From Streptomyces sp. CB01635 (GTDB taxonomy: Bacteria; Actinomycetota; Actinomycetes; Streptomycetales; Streptomycetaceae), in contig NZ_NNBL01000005.1 of the NCBI RefSeq assembly GCF_002803065.1, forward strand, positions 186,001-250,000: a DNA stretch of 64,000 nucleotides, read 5' to 3'. Each line of letters opens with the position of its first letter. Position 1 is the first letter of the stretch. This document shows, in pieces, positions 16,311-24,955 of the stretch. The notes below the pieces were generated by a model. It saw nothing but the letters and a program-made list of their open reading frames with translations, did no database searches and was not told where the DNA came from. The position numbers and the translations under genes were made by a program.

Positions 16311-17408
16311 ATGAAGCACTTCGCCCACCGCCGTCACCTCACCGCCCGCCCTGTGATCGTGGCCCTGGCCGCCGCCATGGCCCTCACCGCCTCCGGCTGC
16401 GCCAAGTCCGAGGACGACGCCTCGAACAAGTCCGACTCCTCCGCGTCCGCCGCCGACGCGGGCCAGAAGGTCGTCACGCCGAAGCCCGGCAGCAAGGGCT
16501 GCACGATCGACGCGTACGGCGGGAAGAAGCTCGACCTCAAGAACGCCACGGTCGGCTTCTCGCAGTCCGAGAAGGAGGCCAACCCCTTCCGGATCGCCGA
16601 GACGGCCTCGATCAAGGCCGAGGCGAACAAGCGCGGTCTGAAGCTGCTCACCGCCAACGCCCAGTCCCAGTTCTCCAAGCAGATCAGCGATGTGCAGGAC
16701 CTCCTCGCCAAGGGCGCCGACCTGCTGGTGATCGCTCCGCTCAACTCGGACGGCTGGGAGCCGGTGCTGAAGGCCGCCGCGGCCAAGAAGGTGCCGATCG
16801 TCACCATCGACCGCAAGATCAACGCCACGGCGTGCAAGGACTACGTCAGCTTCATCGCCTCGGACTTCGTCGACCAGGGCAAGCGCGCCGCCGACCAGAT
16901 GATCGAGGCGACCGGCGGCAAGGGCGAGGTCGCGATCCTGCTCGGCGCCGCGGGCAACAACGTCACCACCGAGCGCACCAAGGGCTTCAAGGACCGCATC
17001 AAGGAGAAGGCACCCGACCTCAAGGTGGTCTTCCAGCAGACCGGCGACTTCGCCCGTGAGAAGGGCCAGCAGGTCACCGAGCAGCTGATCCAGTCCAAGC
17101 CCGGTATCAAGGGGATCTACGCCGAGAACGACGAGATGGGTCTCGGCGCGGTCGCCGCGCTCAAGGGCGCCGGCAAGAAGGCCGGTGACGTGAAGATCGT
17201 GACGGTCGACGGGACGCGCAACGCGGTCCAGGGCATTGTCGACGGCTGGATCAGCGGTGTCATCGAGTCCAACCCGCGCTTCGGCCCGCTCGCCTTCCAG
17301 ACCCTCGACACGTTCACCCAGGGCAAGGAAGTCCGCCAGGACGTCATCATCCAGGACGGGGCCTACGACGCGAAGAACGCCAAGTCCGAGATCGGCAAGG
17401 CATTCTGA
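16311..17408 (+). CDS. ABC sugar transporter substrate-binding lipoprotein (YtfQ-like)
   Basis: The 365-residue protein has a lipoprotein signal (hydrophobic VIVALAAAMALTASGC, lipobox TASGC) followed by a low-complexity Ser/Asp linker. The mature part is a type I periplasmic-binding fold of the RbsB/YtfQ class: VGFSQSEKEANPFRIAET, GADLLVIAPLNSDGWEPVL, VPIVTIDRKI, GIYAENDEMGLGAVAAL and VTVDGTRNAVQGIVDG. NPFR and the internal Cys loop (CKDYVSFIASD) are features of galactofuranose-binding YtfQ relatives. It captures sugar at the outer membrane face for the ATPase and two permeases that follow. A hairpin separates it from the ATPase gene, usual for keeping binding protein in excess. Confidence 0.88.
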   Translation: MKHFAHRRHLTARPVIVALAAAMALTASGCAKSEDDASNKSDSSASAADAGQKVVTPKPGSKGCTIDAYGGKKLDLKNATVGFSQSEKEANPFRIAETASIKAEANKRGLKLLTANAQSQFSKQISDVQDLLAKGADLLVIAPLNSDGWEPVLKAAAAKKVPIVTIDRKINATACKDYVSFIASDFVDQGKRAADQMIEATGGKGEVAILLGAAGNNVTTERTKGFKDRIKEKAPDLKVVFQQTGDFAREKGQQVTEQLIQSKPGIKGIYAENDEMGLGAVAALKGAGKKAGDVKIVTVDGTRNAVQGIVDGWISGVIESNPRFGPLAFQTLDTFTQGKEVRQDVIIQDGAYDAKNAKSEIGKAF

Positions 17409-17421
17409 CGCAGCTTCAGGC

Positions 17422-17462
17422 GGGCGGGGTGGGGCAGGCCCGAGCGGCGGCCCACCCCGCCC
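17422..17462 (+). terminator. Intercistronic hairpin between binding protein and ATPase
   Basis: A perfect 12-bp stem (GGGCGGGGTGGG, 17422-17433, with 17451-17462) and 17-nt loop lie 13 nt after the binding-protein stop. No T-tract follows. It is likely an attenuator or 3' stabiliser that raises binding-protein mRNA over the downstream genes. Confidence 0.6.
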
Positions 17463-17517
17463 CTGATCCGTACTCCTCTCCCCCGTCCCAGCCCTTCACC
17501 CCACCCTGGAGGCACAG

Positions 17518-19068
17518 GTGACTCCCTCCGCCGAAGTCCTCACAGTCCGCGGACTCAGCAAGTCGTTCCCCGGTGTCCGGGCCCTCGACGGTGTGGACCT
17601 CACGCTGCACGCCGGTGAGGTCCACGCCCTGATCGGCGAGAACGGCGCCGGCAAGTCGACGCTCATCAAGGTGCTCACCGGTGTGTACCGGCCCGACGCG
17701 GGAGACATCACCTTCCAAGGCCGCCCGGTCTCCTTCGCCACACCGCTGGAGGCCCAGAGCGCGGGCATCTCCACGATCTACCAAGAGGTCAACCTCATCC
17801 CGCTGCTGAGCGTGGCCCGCAACCTCTTCCTGGGGCGCGAGCCGCGCAACCGGTTCGGGCTGCTCGACTTCGGCCGTATGCACCGCGACGCCGCCCAGAC
17901 GCTGCGCGCGTACGGGGTGCGGGTGGACGTGCGGCAGCCGCTGCGCACGCTGGGCGTCGGTGCCCAGCAGATGGTGGCCCTGGCCCGGGCCGTCGCCACC
18001 GACGCACGCGTCGTCATCATGGACGAGCCGACCTCCTCCCTCGAACCACGCGAGGTGGAGACGCTGTTCGAGGTGATCCGCCGGCTGCGCGCCGACGGGA
18101 TCGCCGTCATCTACGTCAGCCACCGGCTCGACGAGCTGTACGCCGTGTGCGACGCCGTGACAGTGCTGCGGGACGGCTGCCGCGTGCACACCGGACGGCT
18201 CGCGGACCTGGACCGGCTCACGCTGGTGTCCACGATGCTGGGGCGTGACATGGGTGAGGTACGCAGTGAGGGCGTCACCAAGTTCACCGGCGACCACCAC
18301 GCCGCGAGTTCCGAACCTGTGCTCAGTGCCCGAGATCTGACGGTTCCTCACAAGCTGCTCGGAGTCTCGCTGGACATACGTCCCGGGGAGGTCGTCGGTC
18401 TGGGCGGGCTGCTCGGGTCGGGGCGCACGGAGACCGCCAAGGCCATCTCCGGGGCTCTGCCGTCGAAGGCGGGCAGCGTCACCGTGGCCGGTGTCCCGCT
18501 GCGCTCGGGGTCCACGCCCGCCGCCATCCGCGCCGGCATCAGCCTGCTGCCCGAGGACCGCAAGAGCGAGGGCATCGTCCCCGGGCTCTCCGTCCGCGAG
18601 AACATCGCGCTTGCCGCGCTGCCGAGGCTCTCCCGCTTCGGTCTGGTCTCCGAGGCCCAGGTCGACAAGATCGTGGACACCTTCGTCAAGAGGCTCCGGA
18701 TCAAGGCGTCCTCGCCGAACCAGAAGGTCGGTGAGCTGTCCGGCGGCAATCAGCAGAAGGTGCTCCTGGCCCGCTGGCTGGCGATGAACCCGAAGGTGCT
18801 GCTCCTGGACGAGCCCACGCGCGGCATCGACGTGGGTGCCAAGGCCGAGGTGCAGAAGCTCGTCGACGAACTGGCCGACGACGGCCTCGGTGTCCTGCTC
18901 ATCTCCTCCGACCTGGAGGAACTCATCGAAGGATCCGACCGCGTGGTCGTGCTGAAGGACGGCGCGGTCGTCGGCGAACTGACCGGCGACGACGTCACGG
19001 AGGACAAGCTGATGCAGACCATCGCGGCGGGCAGCCCCGCCGCCGGGGAGGTGACCCGCCATGGCTGA
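17518..19068 (+). CDS. Sugar ABC transporter ATPase, two nucleotide-binding domains (YtfR-like)
   Basis: The 516-residue protein contains two ABC cassettes. The first has Walker A GENGAGKST, Q-loop IYQEVNL, a degenerate signature (TLGVGAQQMV instead of LSGGQ) and Walker B VVIMDEPTSSL. The second has the degenerate Walker A GLLGSGRTE, an intact signature LSGGNQQKV and Walker B VLLLDEPTRGIDVG. This asymmetry is normal for RbsA/MglA/YtfR ATPases. GTG 17518 follows GGAGGC. It overlaps the first permease by 8 bp, showing translational coupling. It powers uptake of the sugar bound by the preceding lipoprotein. Confidence 0.92.
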   Translation: MTPSAEVLTVRGLSKSFPGVRALDGVDLTLHAGEVHALIGENGAGKSTLIKVLTGVYRPDAGDITFQGRPVSFATPLEAQSAGISTIYQEVNLIPLLSVARNLFLGREPRNRFGLLDFGRMHRDAAQTLRAYGVRVDVRQPLRTLGVGAQQMVALARAVATDARVVIMDEPTSSLEPREVETLFEVIRRLRADGIAVIYVSHRLDELYAVCDAVTVLRDGCRVHTGRLADLDRLTLVSTMLGRDMGEVRSEGVTKFTGDHHAASSEPVLSARDLTVPHKLLGVSLDIRPGEVVGLGGLLGSGRTETAKAISGALPSKAGSVTVAGVPLRSGSTPAAIRAGISLLPEDRKSEGIVPGLSVRENIALAALPRLSRFGLVSEAQVDKIVDTFVKRLRIKASSPNQKVGELSGGNQQKVLLARWLAMNPKVLLLDEPTRGIDVGAKAEVQKLVDELADDGLGVLLISSDLEELIEGSDRVVVLKDGAVVGELTGDDVTEDKLMQTIAAGSPAAGEVTRHG

Positions 19069-20023
19069 GGCCGCGATACGCCCGGCCGCCCTCGACCGCG
19101 CGCGAGTCCTGCAGTGGATGCAGACGTACGGCGTGTACGCGGGCGTGGCCGTCCTGGTCGTCGTCAACATCGCCGTGACGCCGCACTTCCTGTCCGCGGA
19201 GAACTTCCGGACGCAGGCCGTGCAGGTCGCGCCCGTGATCATCGTCGCCCTCGGCATGGCCCTGGCCATCGGCACCGAGGGCATCGACCTGTCCGTGGGC
19301 GCGGTCATGGCGCTCGCCGCCTCGGTCACTGCCCTCTATCTGGGGTACGGGCTGGTGCCGGCCCTGCTCACGGTGGCCGTGTTCGCGGCCGTGGTGGGCC
19401 TGGCCAACGGGGCGCTGGTCGCCTGGGTCGGTGTGCAGCCGATCGTGGCCACCCTCGCCCTCATGGTCGGCGGCCGAGGCATCGCCCTGGTGCTGCTGCC
19501 GCAGCTCAAGGACCTGCACAACCCGGGGCTCGCGTCGCTCGGTTCGGGTGACGTGCTCGGCATCCCCTACCTCATCATCATCGCCGCCGCGCTCGCTCTG
19601 CTGGTCGCCTTCGTCATCCGGCGCACCACCTTCGGGCGGCAGTTGCTCGCCATCGGCGACAACCGGGCGGCCGCGAAGCTCGCGGGGCTCCCGGTGCGCC
19701 GCGTCCTGATGCTCGTCTACGTGGCGTGCGCGCTCCTCGCCGCGGTCGCCGGTGTGCTCGCGACGGCGCGGCTGCAGGCCAGCGACCCCACGTCGCTGGG
19801 CAACCTCATGGAGCTGTCCGCGATCACCGCGGTGGTGGTCGGCGGCACCCCCCTGAGCGGCGGCAGGGTCAACATCGCCGGAACGGTGGCGGGCGCCGTC
19901 CTCATCCAGCTGCTCACCGCCACCCTCATCAAGCACGATCTGCCGCCTTCGTGGACGCAGATCGCCCAGGCCATCGTGATCGTGCTGGCGGTGTACGCGG
20001 CGCGCGGACGGGGGAAGCGATGA
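19061..20023 (+). CDS. Sugar ABC transporter permease 1 (YtfT-like)
   Basis: This is a 320-residue membrane protein of the RbsC/BPD_transp_2 family with about 8-9 helices. The signature region is IVALGMALAIGTEGIDLSVG, and the EAA-like loop appears as GLPVRRVLMLVY; the end carries AITAVVVGGTPLSGGRVNIA. The start overlaps the ATPase stop and its own stop overlaps the next start (ATGA). Two different permease genes after one ATPase is the arrangement of the YtfT/YjfF galactofuranose importer rather than the homodimeric ribose system. Confidence 0.9.
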   Translation: MAEAAIRPAALDRARVLQWMQTYGVYAGVAVLVVVNIAVTPHFLSAENFRTQAVQVAPVIIVALGMALAIGTEGIDLSVGAVMALAASVTALYLGYGLVPALLTVAVFAAVVGLANGALVAWVGVQPIVATLALMVGGRGIALVLLPQLKDLHNPGLASLGSGDVLGIPYLIIIAAALALLVAFVIRRTTFGRQLLAIGDNRAAAKLAGLPVRRVLMLVYVACALLAAVAGVLATARLQASDPTSLGNLMELSAITAVVVGGTPLSGGRVNIAGTVAGAVLIQLLTATLIKHDLPPSWTQIAQAIVIVLAVYAARGRGKR

Positions 20024-21060
20024 CGGCGACCAGGACGGAAACGGAAGAGGCCGTGGCCCGTACCGAGAAGGAGCTGCTCGACGCCGCCGAGCCCGTGGGC
20101 AGCAGCCGCTCCGAGCGGCTGAGCGCCCTGGTCCAGCAGCACGGCGCGCTCGCGGTCCTCGTGATCGTGTCGGCGGTGGCGTCGCTGAGCTTCGACTCGT
20201 TCGCCACCGGGGACAACCTGTCCAACATGGCGACGAGTTCGGCGTTCCTGGCGGTCGTCGCGCTCGGCATGACCTTCGTCATCATCACCGGCGGCATCGA
20301 CCTGTCGGTCGGTTCGCTCTTCGCTCTCGGCGGTGTTCTTGCCGCGTGGGGTTCGCAGTACGGCACTTTGGTGGCGCTCCTGCTGCCGATGGTCGTCTGC
20401 GGTCTCATCGGTGTGGTCAACGGCCTGCTGATCGCCCGCTCGCGGCTCGCTCCCTTCATCGTCACGCTGGCCGCGATGCTGGGCGCGCGCGGCCTGATGC
20501 TGTCCCTGACCAACGAGGGCGCCGACACCTACCTCGTCAAGAAGGGGTCGTTCCTCGCCGAGCTCGGCCAGGGCACGACCCTGGGCGTCGGCAACCCCGT
20601 GTGGATCACTCTGGTCCTGTTCGTGGCGGGCGCGGTGGTCCTGCGCCGCAGCCGCTTCGGCCAGCATGTGTACGCGGTCGGCGGCAACGAGGATGCGGCC
20701 GCCCTCATGGGTGCGCCCGTGGCCCGTACCAAGATCATCGTCTATACGCTGTCCGGCGTCCTCGCGGGCCTGGCCGGCGCGCTCAACGCCGCCTGGCTCG
20801 CCTCCGGCGTCACGATTCTGGGCAACGGCATGGAGCTGGAGGCCATTTCCGCGGTCGTCATCGGCGGCACCCTGCTGACCGGCGGTCTGGGTTACGTCAG
20901 CGGCTCTCTGGTGGGTGTGCTGCTCCTGAAGGTGATCCAGAACGTGATCAACCAGATCGGCTCCCTCGACTCCTCCTACCAGCAGGTCGTCAGCGGCGCG
21001 TTCCTCGCGGTCGTGGTCGTCGCGCAGACGTGGCTCGGCCGCAGGCGGCAGTTGTTGTAG
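20020..21060 (+). CDS. Sugar ABC transporter permease 2 (YjfF-like)
   Basis: The 346-residue protein starts at the ATG of an ATGA overlap with permease 1; the longer open frame upstream is a shadow of permease 1. A hydrophilic N-terminal stretch of about 40 residues precedes the membrane part. Family signatures are ALGMTFVIITGGIDLSVGS, YAVGGNEDAAALMG and LEAISAVVIGGTLLTGGLGY. It is the last gene of the importer operon and forms a probable heterodimer with permease 1. The operon ends 22 bp before a convergent phosphatase gene. Confidence 0.9.
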   Translation: MTATRTETEEAVARTEKELLDAAEPVGSSRSERLSALVQQHGALAVLVIVSAVASLSFDSFATGDNLSNMATSSAFLAVVALGMTFVIITGGIDLSVGSLFALGGVLAAWGSQYGTLVALLLPMVVCGLIGVVNGLLIARSRLAPFIVTLAAMLGARGLMLSLTNEGADTYLVKKGSFLAELGQGTTLGVGNPVWITLVLFVAGAVVLRRSRFGQHVYAVGGNEDAAALMGAPVARTKIIVYTLSGVLAGLAGALNAAWLASGVTILGNGMELEAISAVVIGGTLLTGGLGYVSGSLVGVLLLKVIQNVINQIGSLDSSYQQVVSGAFLAVVVVAQTWLGRRRQLL

Positions 21061-21082
21061 GCGACCGGATCGCGCCGAGGCT

Positions 21083-23170
21083 CTACGACGTGGACCCCAG
21101 CGGGCGGGCCCGGGCGATCAGGAGGGCCACGTCGTCGCGGTCCCCCTCGTCCCGCAGTGCCACGAGGAGGTGGTCGCAGACCTCGTCCAGAGACCCCTGC
21201 GGCTCGGAGAGCAGATCGAGCAGTGTGTTGATACGGGCATCTATGGCGTCGGAACGCGTCTCGATCAACCCATCGGTGTAGAGCACGAGTTGGTCGCCGC
21301 TCTCCATCTTCACGATCGTCTCCTGGAAGGCGACGTCGCCCACACCGAGGGGTGTCCCCGTGGGCAGGTCGAGGAGTTCGGGGCGCCGGCCGGGCCTGAC
21401 CAGGATGGGCGGCAGGTGGCCCGCGACGGCGATCCGGCACTCGCCGCGGTGCGGGTCGTACACCGTGTATATGCACGTGGCGAACGCGGGGTCGAGTTCG
21501 GCGGCGGTGTGGTCGAGGTGGCGGAGCACCTCGGCCGGCGCGAGGTCCAGGTCCGCCAACGTGCGGGTGGCCGTGCGCAGTTGGCCCATGGTGGCGGCGG
21601 CGTTGATGCCGCTGCCCATGACGTCACCGATCACGAGGGCGGTCTTGTTCCCGGCCACCGGGATGGTGTCGAACCAGTCGCCGCCGATCTCGCTGGCCGA
21701 CTGGGCGGGCTGGTAGCGGTAAGCGATCTCCAGGCCGGGTCTGCGGGGCGGCCTGGGCGGGAGCAGGTGGCGCTGGAGGGTGAGGGCGGTGCGGCGTTCA
21801 CTCTGGTAGGAGCGGGCGTTGTCGATGCAGACCGCCGCGCGGGCGGCCAGTTCGCCGGCCAGGACGACGTCGTCCTCGTCGAACGGCAGCTCGTTCCTCG
21901 CGCGGCCCAGGTCCAGCGCGCCGAGCACCTCTCCGCGCGCGATGAGCGGCACCGCCAGATAGGAGTGCAGCCCCGCCCGGGACAGGACCCGGGCGGACTT
22001 CGGGTCGGGGGCGATGCGCTCCAGGTCCGCTTCGCTCACGTGCTCCACCAGCACCGGGCGCCCTGAGGTCACGCACTGGGTGATGTACCGGTCGGCCGCG
22101 TAGCTGGCGATCTGCCCGGGGGTGTCGGCGGCGTGGAGCGCGTTGGTGGAGTAGGCCGCCGTCACCGCCAGTGCCCGGAACAGAGCGGGTCCTCCGGCGG
22201 CCGGGGTGGTCTGGCGCAGGCCCTGGAGCACGGCGTCGAGTATGTCGACCGCCGCCAGGTCGGCCAGCTCGGGGACGACCACCGACGCCAGCTCGTGCGC
22301 GGTCTGCTCGACGTCCAGAGTGGTGCCCACGGTCCTGGACGCGTCGGCGATGAAAGCCAGGCGCCGGCGGGCCCGGGCGGCTTCCTGCGAGGCCCGGTGC
22401 TGTTCGCTCACGTCCACCACGGAGATGGCCAGGCCGAGCACCCGGCCGGCCGGGTCGTCCAGCCGGTAATAGGACGCCGACCAGGCGTGTTCCACGTCGG
22501 AGGCGCCGCCGGGTCGGCCGATGGTGAACTCGTTGAGGACCGGCGTACCCGTGGCCATGACCTGGCGCATCGTGGCCGTGATGGCTTCGGTGTCCAGGAA
22601 CGGCAGGGCCTCGCCGACGCCGCGGCCGATGTGCTGCTCGGCGGGCAGGGCGTTGATGCGTTCCAGCGCGGGGTTGACCATCACGTAGCGCAGGTTCGTG
22701 TCCAGGACCGCGAGCCCGATGGGCGACTGGGCCACTAGCTGCACGGACAACGCGAGATCCCTCTCGACGCGGCGCAGGAGGGCCTGATCGCTGGCGATGC
22801 CGAGGGCGTAGACGTCTCCGAGTTCGTCGTGGAGCCGCATGTTGCGGAACTCCACCAGGCGGGTGCTGCCGTCCTTGTGGCGTACCGGGAAGACGCCCGC
22901 CCAGCTCCGGCCGCTCTCCATGACCTCGGCGAACAGGCCGAGTACGAGATCCTGGTTTTCCGGGGCGACCAGGAGCGGCGCGGCGTACTGCCCCAGCGCC
23001 TCCTCGGCGGCGAAGCCGAACAGCTCCTCTGCCTGAGGGCTCCACAGGCAGATTCGGCCCTGGGCGTCGATCATCACCGCGGCCACGGCCAGGGCGTCCA
23101 GAAGGCCGCCGGGCTCGGAAACCGTGCCCGCCGTTGTCAGGCCCGTCCGCGACGAACCGATCGCATCCAT
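21083..23170 (-). CDS. PAS-PAS-GAF-SpoIIE (PP2C) protein phosphatase
   Basis: The protein has 695 residues from MDAIGSSRTG, with GGGGAGGTG upstream. Domains in order: PAS (about 25-135, VMIDAQGRICLWSPQAEELF), a second PAS (about 150-270, GLAVLDTNLRYVMVNPALER), GAF (about 290-450, SYLAVPLIARGEVLGALDLG) and a SpoIIE-type PP2C domain (about 470-690). Metal-binding motifs are SEIGGDWFD, VIGDVMGSGINAAA, LVLYTDGLIETRSD and GDRDDVALLIAR. Such proteins dephosphorylate anti-anti-sigma factors in partner-switching systems, with PAS/GAF sensing the signal. No anti-sigma or antagonist gene is adjacent. It is convergent with the sugar island. The extra 54 codons upstream of the chosen start lack a ribosome binding site. 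Confidence 0.9.
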   Translation of the reverse strand: MDAIGSSRTGLTTAGTVSEPGGLLDALAVAAVMIDAQGRICLWSPQAEELFGFAAEEALGQYAAPLLVAPENQDLVLGLFAEVMESGRSWAGVFPVRHKDGSTRLVEFRNMRLHDELGDVYALGIASDQALLRRVERDLALSVQLVAQSPIGLAVLDTNLRYVMVNPALERINALPAEQHIGRGVGEALPFLDTEAITATMRQVMATGTPVLNEFTIGRPGGASDVEHAWSASYYRLDDPAGRVLGLAISVVDVSEQHRASQEAARARRRLAFIADASRTVGTTLDVEQTAHELASVVVPELADLAAVDILDAVLQGLRQTTPAAGGPALFRALAVTAAYSTNALHAADTPGQIASYAADRYITQCVTSGRPVLVEHVSEADLERIAPDPKSARVLSRAGLHSYLAVPLIARGEVLGALDLGRARNELPFDEDDVVLAGELAARAAVCIDNARSYQSERRTALTLQRHLLPPRPPRRPGLEIAYRYQPAQSASEIGGDWFDTIPVAGNKTALVIGDVMGSGINAAATMGQLRTATRTLADLDLAPAEVLRHLDHTAAELDPAFATCIYTVYDPHRGECRIAVAGHLPPILVRPGRRPELLDLPTGTPLGVGDVAFQETIVKMESGDQLVLYTDGLIETRSDAIDARINTLLDLLSEPQGSLDEVCDHLLVALRDEGDRDDVALLIARARPLGSTS

Positions 23171-23379
23171 CCAGTCACCTCCCCAGAATCGCCGGGGTCC
23201 GAGGGACTGCTGAAAGGGATCAGCCCGGTTCGGGATGTCATCGACTCCATCGAGGACGAGTATTTTGTCAGCCGGAGCCCCGGCGTGTACCGCGGTCCAG
23301 ATTCTCGGCCATATTGCCTCCAGACTCCCCACGGCATTTTATGCCCCTTTCCAGGCGAAGGTCATGTTCGCTTCCTCCG

Positions 23380-23832
23380 CTACTGGTGGGCCGCGGCCAC
23401 ACGGGGCCGGTGGTTCCAGCGCACACCGGTCATCGCCAAGCCGTCGACCGCCGCGGGGGACAGCTCGGACTCCCGCAAGCCGGACAGGGGCATCCAGGTG
23501 ACGGCGCTGGTGGAGTCGTCCCCCTTGGTCACCACGGGAAGGCCGGGCTTGAGGACGACACGGTAGAAGAGCCCCACCAGATGCCAGTCGATGCCGAGCC
23601 GGTGAGCGGTGTACGTCCTCGCGTCGACCAGCCGGGCGTCGAGGAGCTCCAGGCCGGTCTCCTCGTACAGTTCGCGCCCCAGCGTCTCGCGCGGCTGCTC
23701 CCCCGGGTCGATCCCGCCACCGGGCAGGTGCCACAGGCCGGGCTCGAACACCGGCGAACTGTCCGCGAGTTGGGTGAGCAGCAACTGCTCGTCCATGACA
23801 GCGACCGCATACGCCGAGACTCGCGAACGCAT
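23380..23832 (-). CDS. Nudix hydrolase
   Basis: This 150-residue protein carries a complete Nudix box at residues 39-61: GGIDPGE, then REL and YEETGLE, matching GX5EX7REUXEEXGU. It hydrolyses a nucleoside-diphosphate-linked compound; the substrate is not readable. ATG 23832 (MRSRVSAYAVAV) follows GGAGGT, and an upstream GTG would overlap that site. The gene stands alone, 210 bp upstream of the PAS-GAF-SpoIIE gene on the same strand. Confidence 0.85.
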   Translation of the reverse strand: MRSRVSAYAVAVMDEQLLLTQLADSSPVFEPGLWHLPGGGIDPGEQPRETLGRELYEETGLELLDARLVDARTYTAHRLGIDWHLVGLFYRVVLKPGLPVVTKGDDSTSAVTWMPLSGLRESELSPAAVDGLAMTGVRWNHRPRVAAAHQ

Positions 23833-23989
23833 CTGACCTCCCACGTTGCACCGCTGCGGCCATCGCCGTCCGGATGACCGCCGATGTAGGGGAACAACCT
23901 ATCGATCACAGGCGCCGCACGGTCGGGAATCACGGTGAACGCATGGAGCCCGCACAGCGCGTCAACGTGCCACGCCGATCAGCTCCGTG

Positions 23990-24154
23990 CGGGTGTCCCG
24001 TACGGGTATGGCAGAACATGGCACATGTCCGCTCGTTGAGATACCTGAGGACGTCTTCAGGTTCCTGTCGTGGCGACGGCAACCGGTGCACACCCTGAGG
24101 GCGAGCCTCCGTCAAGGCCCCCTCCGCGCCCCCACCGGGTGGGGAGGGGGCCTT
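23990..24154 (+). other. Candidate short transcript with terminator and palindrome
   Basis: The 526-bp gap between the Nudix and ankyrin genes contains a clear intrinsic terminator at 24114-24154: stem AAGGCCCCCTCC with its exact complement at 24143-24154, an inner CCCCACC/GGGTGGGG extension, then CCTCGTCGT. No recognised gene precedes it. Upstream lie a 20-bp near-palindrome at 24043-24062 (ACCTGAGGAC/GTCTTCAGGT) and an open frame of 26 codons at 24018-24098 (MAHVRSLRYLRTSSG). A terminator needs a transcript, so a small RNA or a micro-gene is plausible. No RNA family was recognised. Confidence 0.4.
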
Positions 24155-24316
24155 CCTCGTCGTACCGCCCCTCGGGCCGCCCGCGTCGGCATCAGCCGAT
24201 CGGTTGACCCCGGTGTCGTCCGTCGGGCTCCCGCACCGCAGACGGCAGGCCGACCGGTGAGCGCGGGACGCGGCCGGAGAATGGACTCCGGAACGGAAAT
24301 CGGAGGCGCCCCCCGT

Positions 24317-24344
24317 TCCTTCCCTACGGATCCTTCCCTACGGA
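24317..24344. repeat. 14-bp perfect tandem repeat
   Basis: TCCTTCCCTACGGA occurs twice head to tail directly upstream of the ankyrin gene start, ending 14 bp before its ATG. Confidence 0.8.
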
Positions 24345-24358
24345 CATGGAGCACCGAG

Positions 24359-24955
24359 ATGCACGACCGCGACCGCCGACTCCTGGAGGCCGCCCGGCGC
24401 GGTGACGCCGCCGAGGTGCGCGCCGCCCTCGACGCCGGGGCCTCGGCAGAGACCTGCGACGAGGAACTGCGCTCCCCGCTGTTGCTCGCCGCCCTCAACG
24501 ATCACGTCCAGGCCGCGCGGGTCCTGGTCTCGGCCGGCGCCGACCCGGACGCCCAGGACCGGCGCCACGACAGCCCGTGGCTCGTGACCGGCGTGACCGG
24601 CAGCGTCGCGATGATGCGCGTCCTGCTCGCGGCGGGCCCGGATCTCACTCTGCGTAACCGCTATGGGGGTGTTTCGGTGATCCCCGCCAGCGAGCGCGGC
24701 CACGTCGCGTACGTACGGGCGGTGCTCCGGGAGACGGACATCGACGTCAACCACGTCAACGATCTCGGATGGACCGCTCTGCTCGAAGCCGTGATCCTCG
24801 GTGACGGGGGCCGGGCGCACCAGGAGATCGTGGAGCTGCTGCTCGCGGCGGGCGCCCGTCCGGATCTCGCGGACGCGGAAGGCGTCACGGCCTTGGAACA
24901 CGCACAACGCCGCGGCTTCGATGCGCTCGCGGCGCTGCTCAGGGCCGCGTCATGA
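24359..24955 (+). CDS. Ankyrin-repeat protein
   Basis: The 198-residue protein consists almost entirely of ankyrin repeats: MHDRDRRLLEAARRGDAAEV, SPLLLAALNDHVQAARVLVS, GADPDAQDRRHDSPWLV, GWTALLEAVILGDGG and GVTALEHAQRRGFDALAALL, about five repeats in total. No catalytic domain or signal is present, so it is a cytoplasmic binding protein. The start follows the HDRDRRLLEAA cap; the long upstream frame runs through a terminator and is rejected. Its stop overlaps the start of the next gene (ATGA), so the two are co-translated. Confidence 0.85.
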   Translation: MHDRDRRLLEAARRGDAAEVRAALDAGASAETCDEELRSPLLLAALNDHVQAARVLVSAGADPDAQDRRHDSPWLVTGVTGSVAMMRVLLAAGPDLTLRNRYGGVSVIPASERGHVAYVRAVLRETDIDVNHVNDLGWTALLEAVILGDGGRAHQEIVELLLAAGARPDLADAEGVTALEHAQRRGFDALAALLRAAS

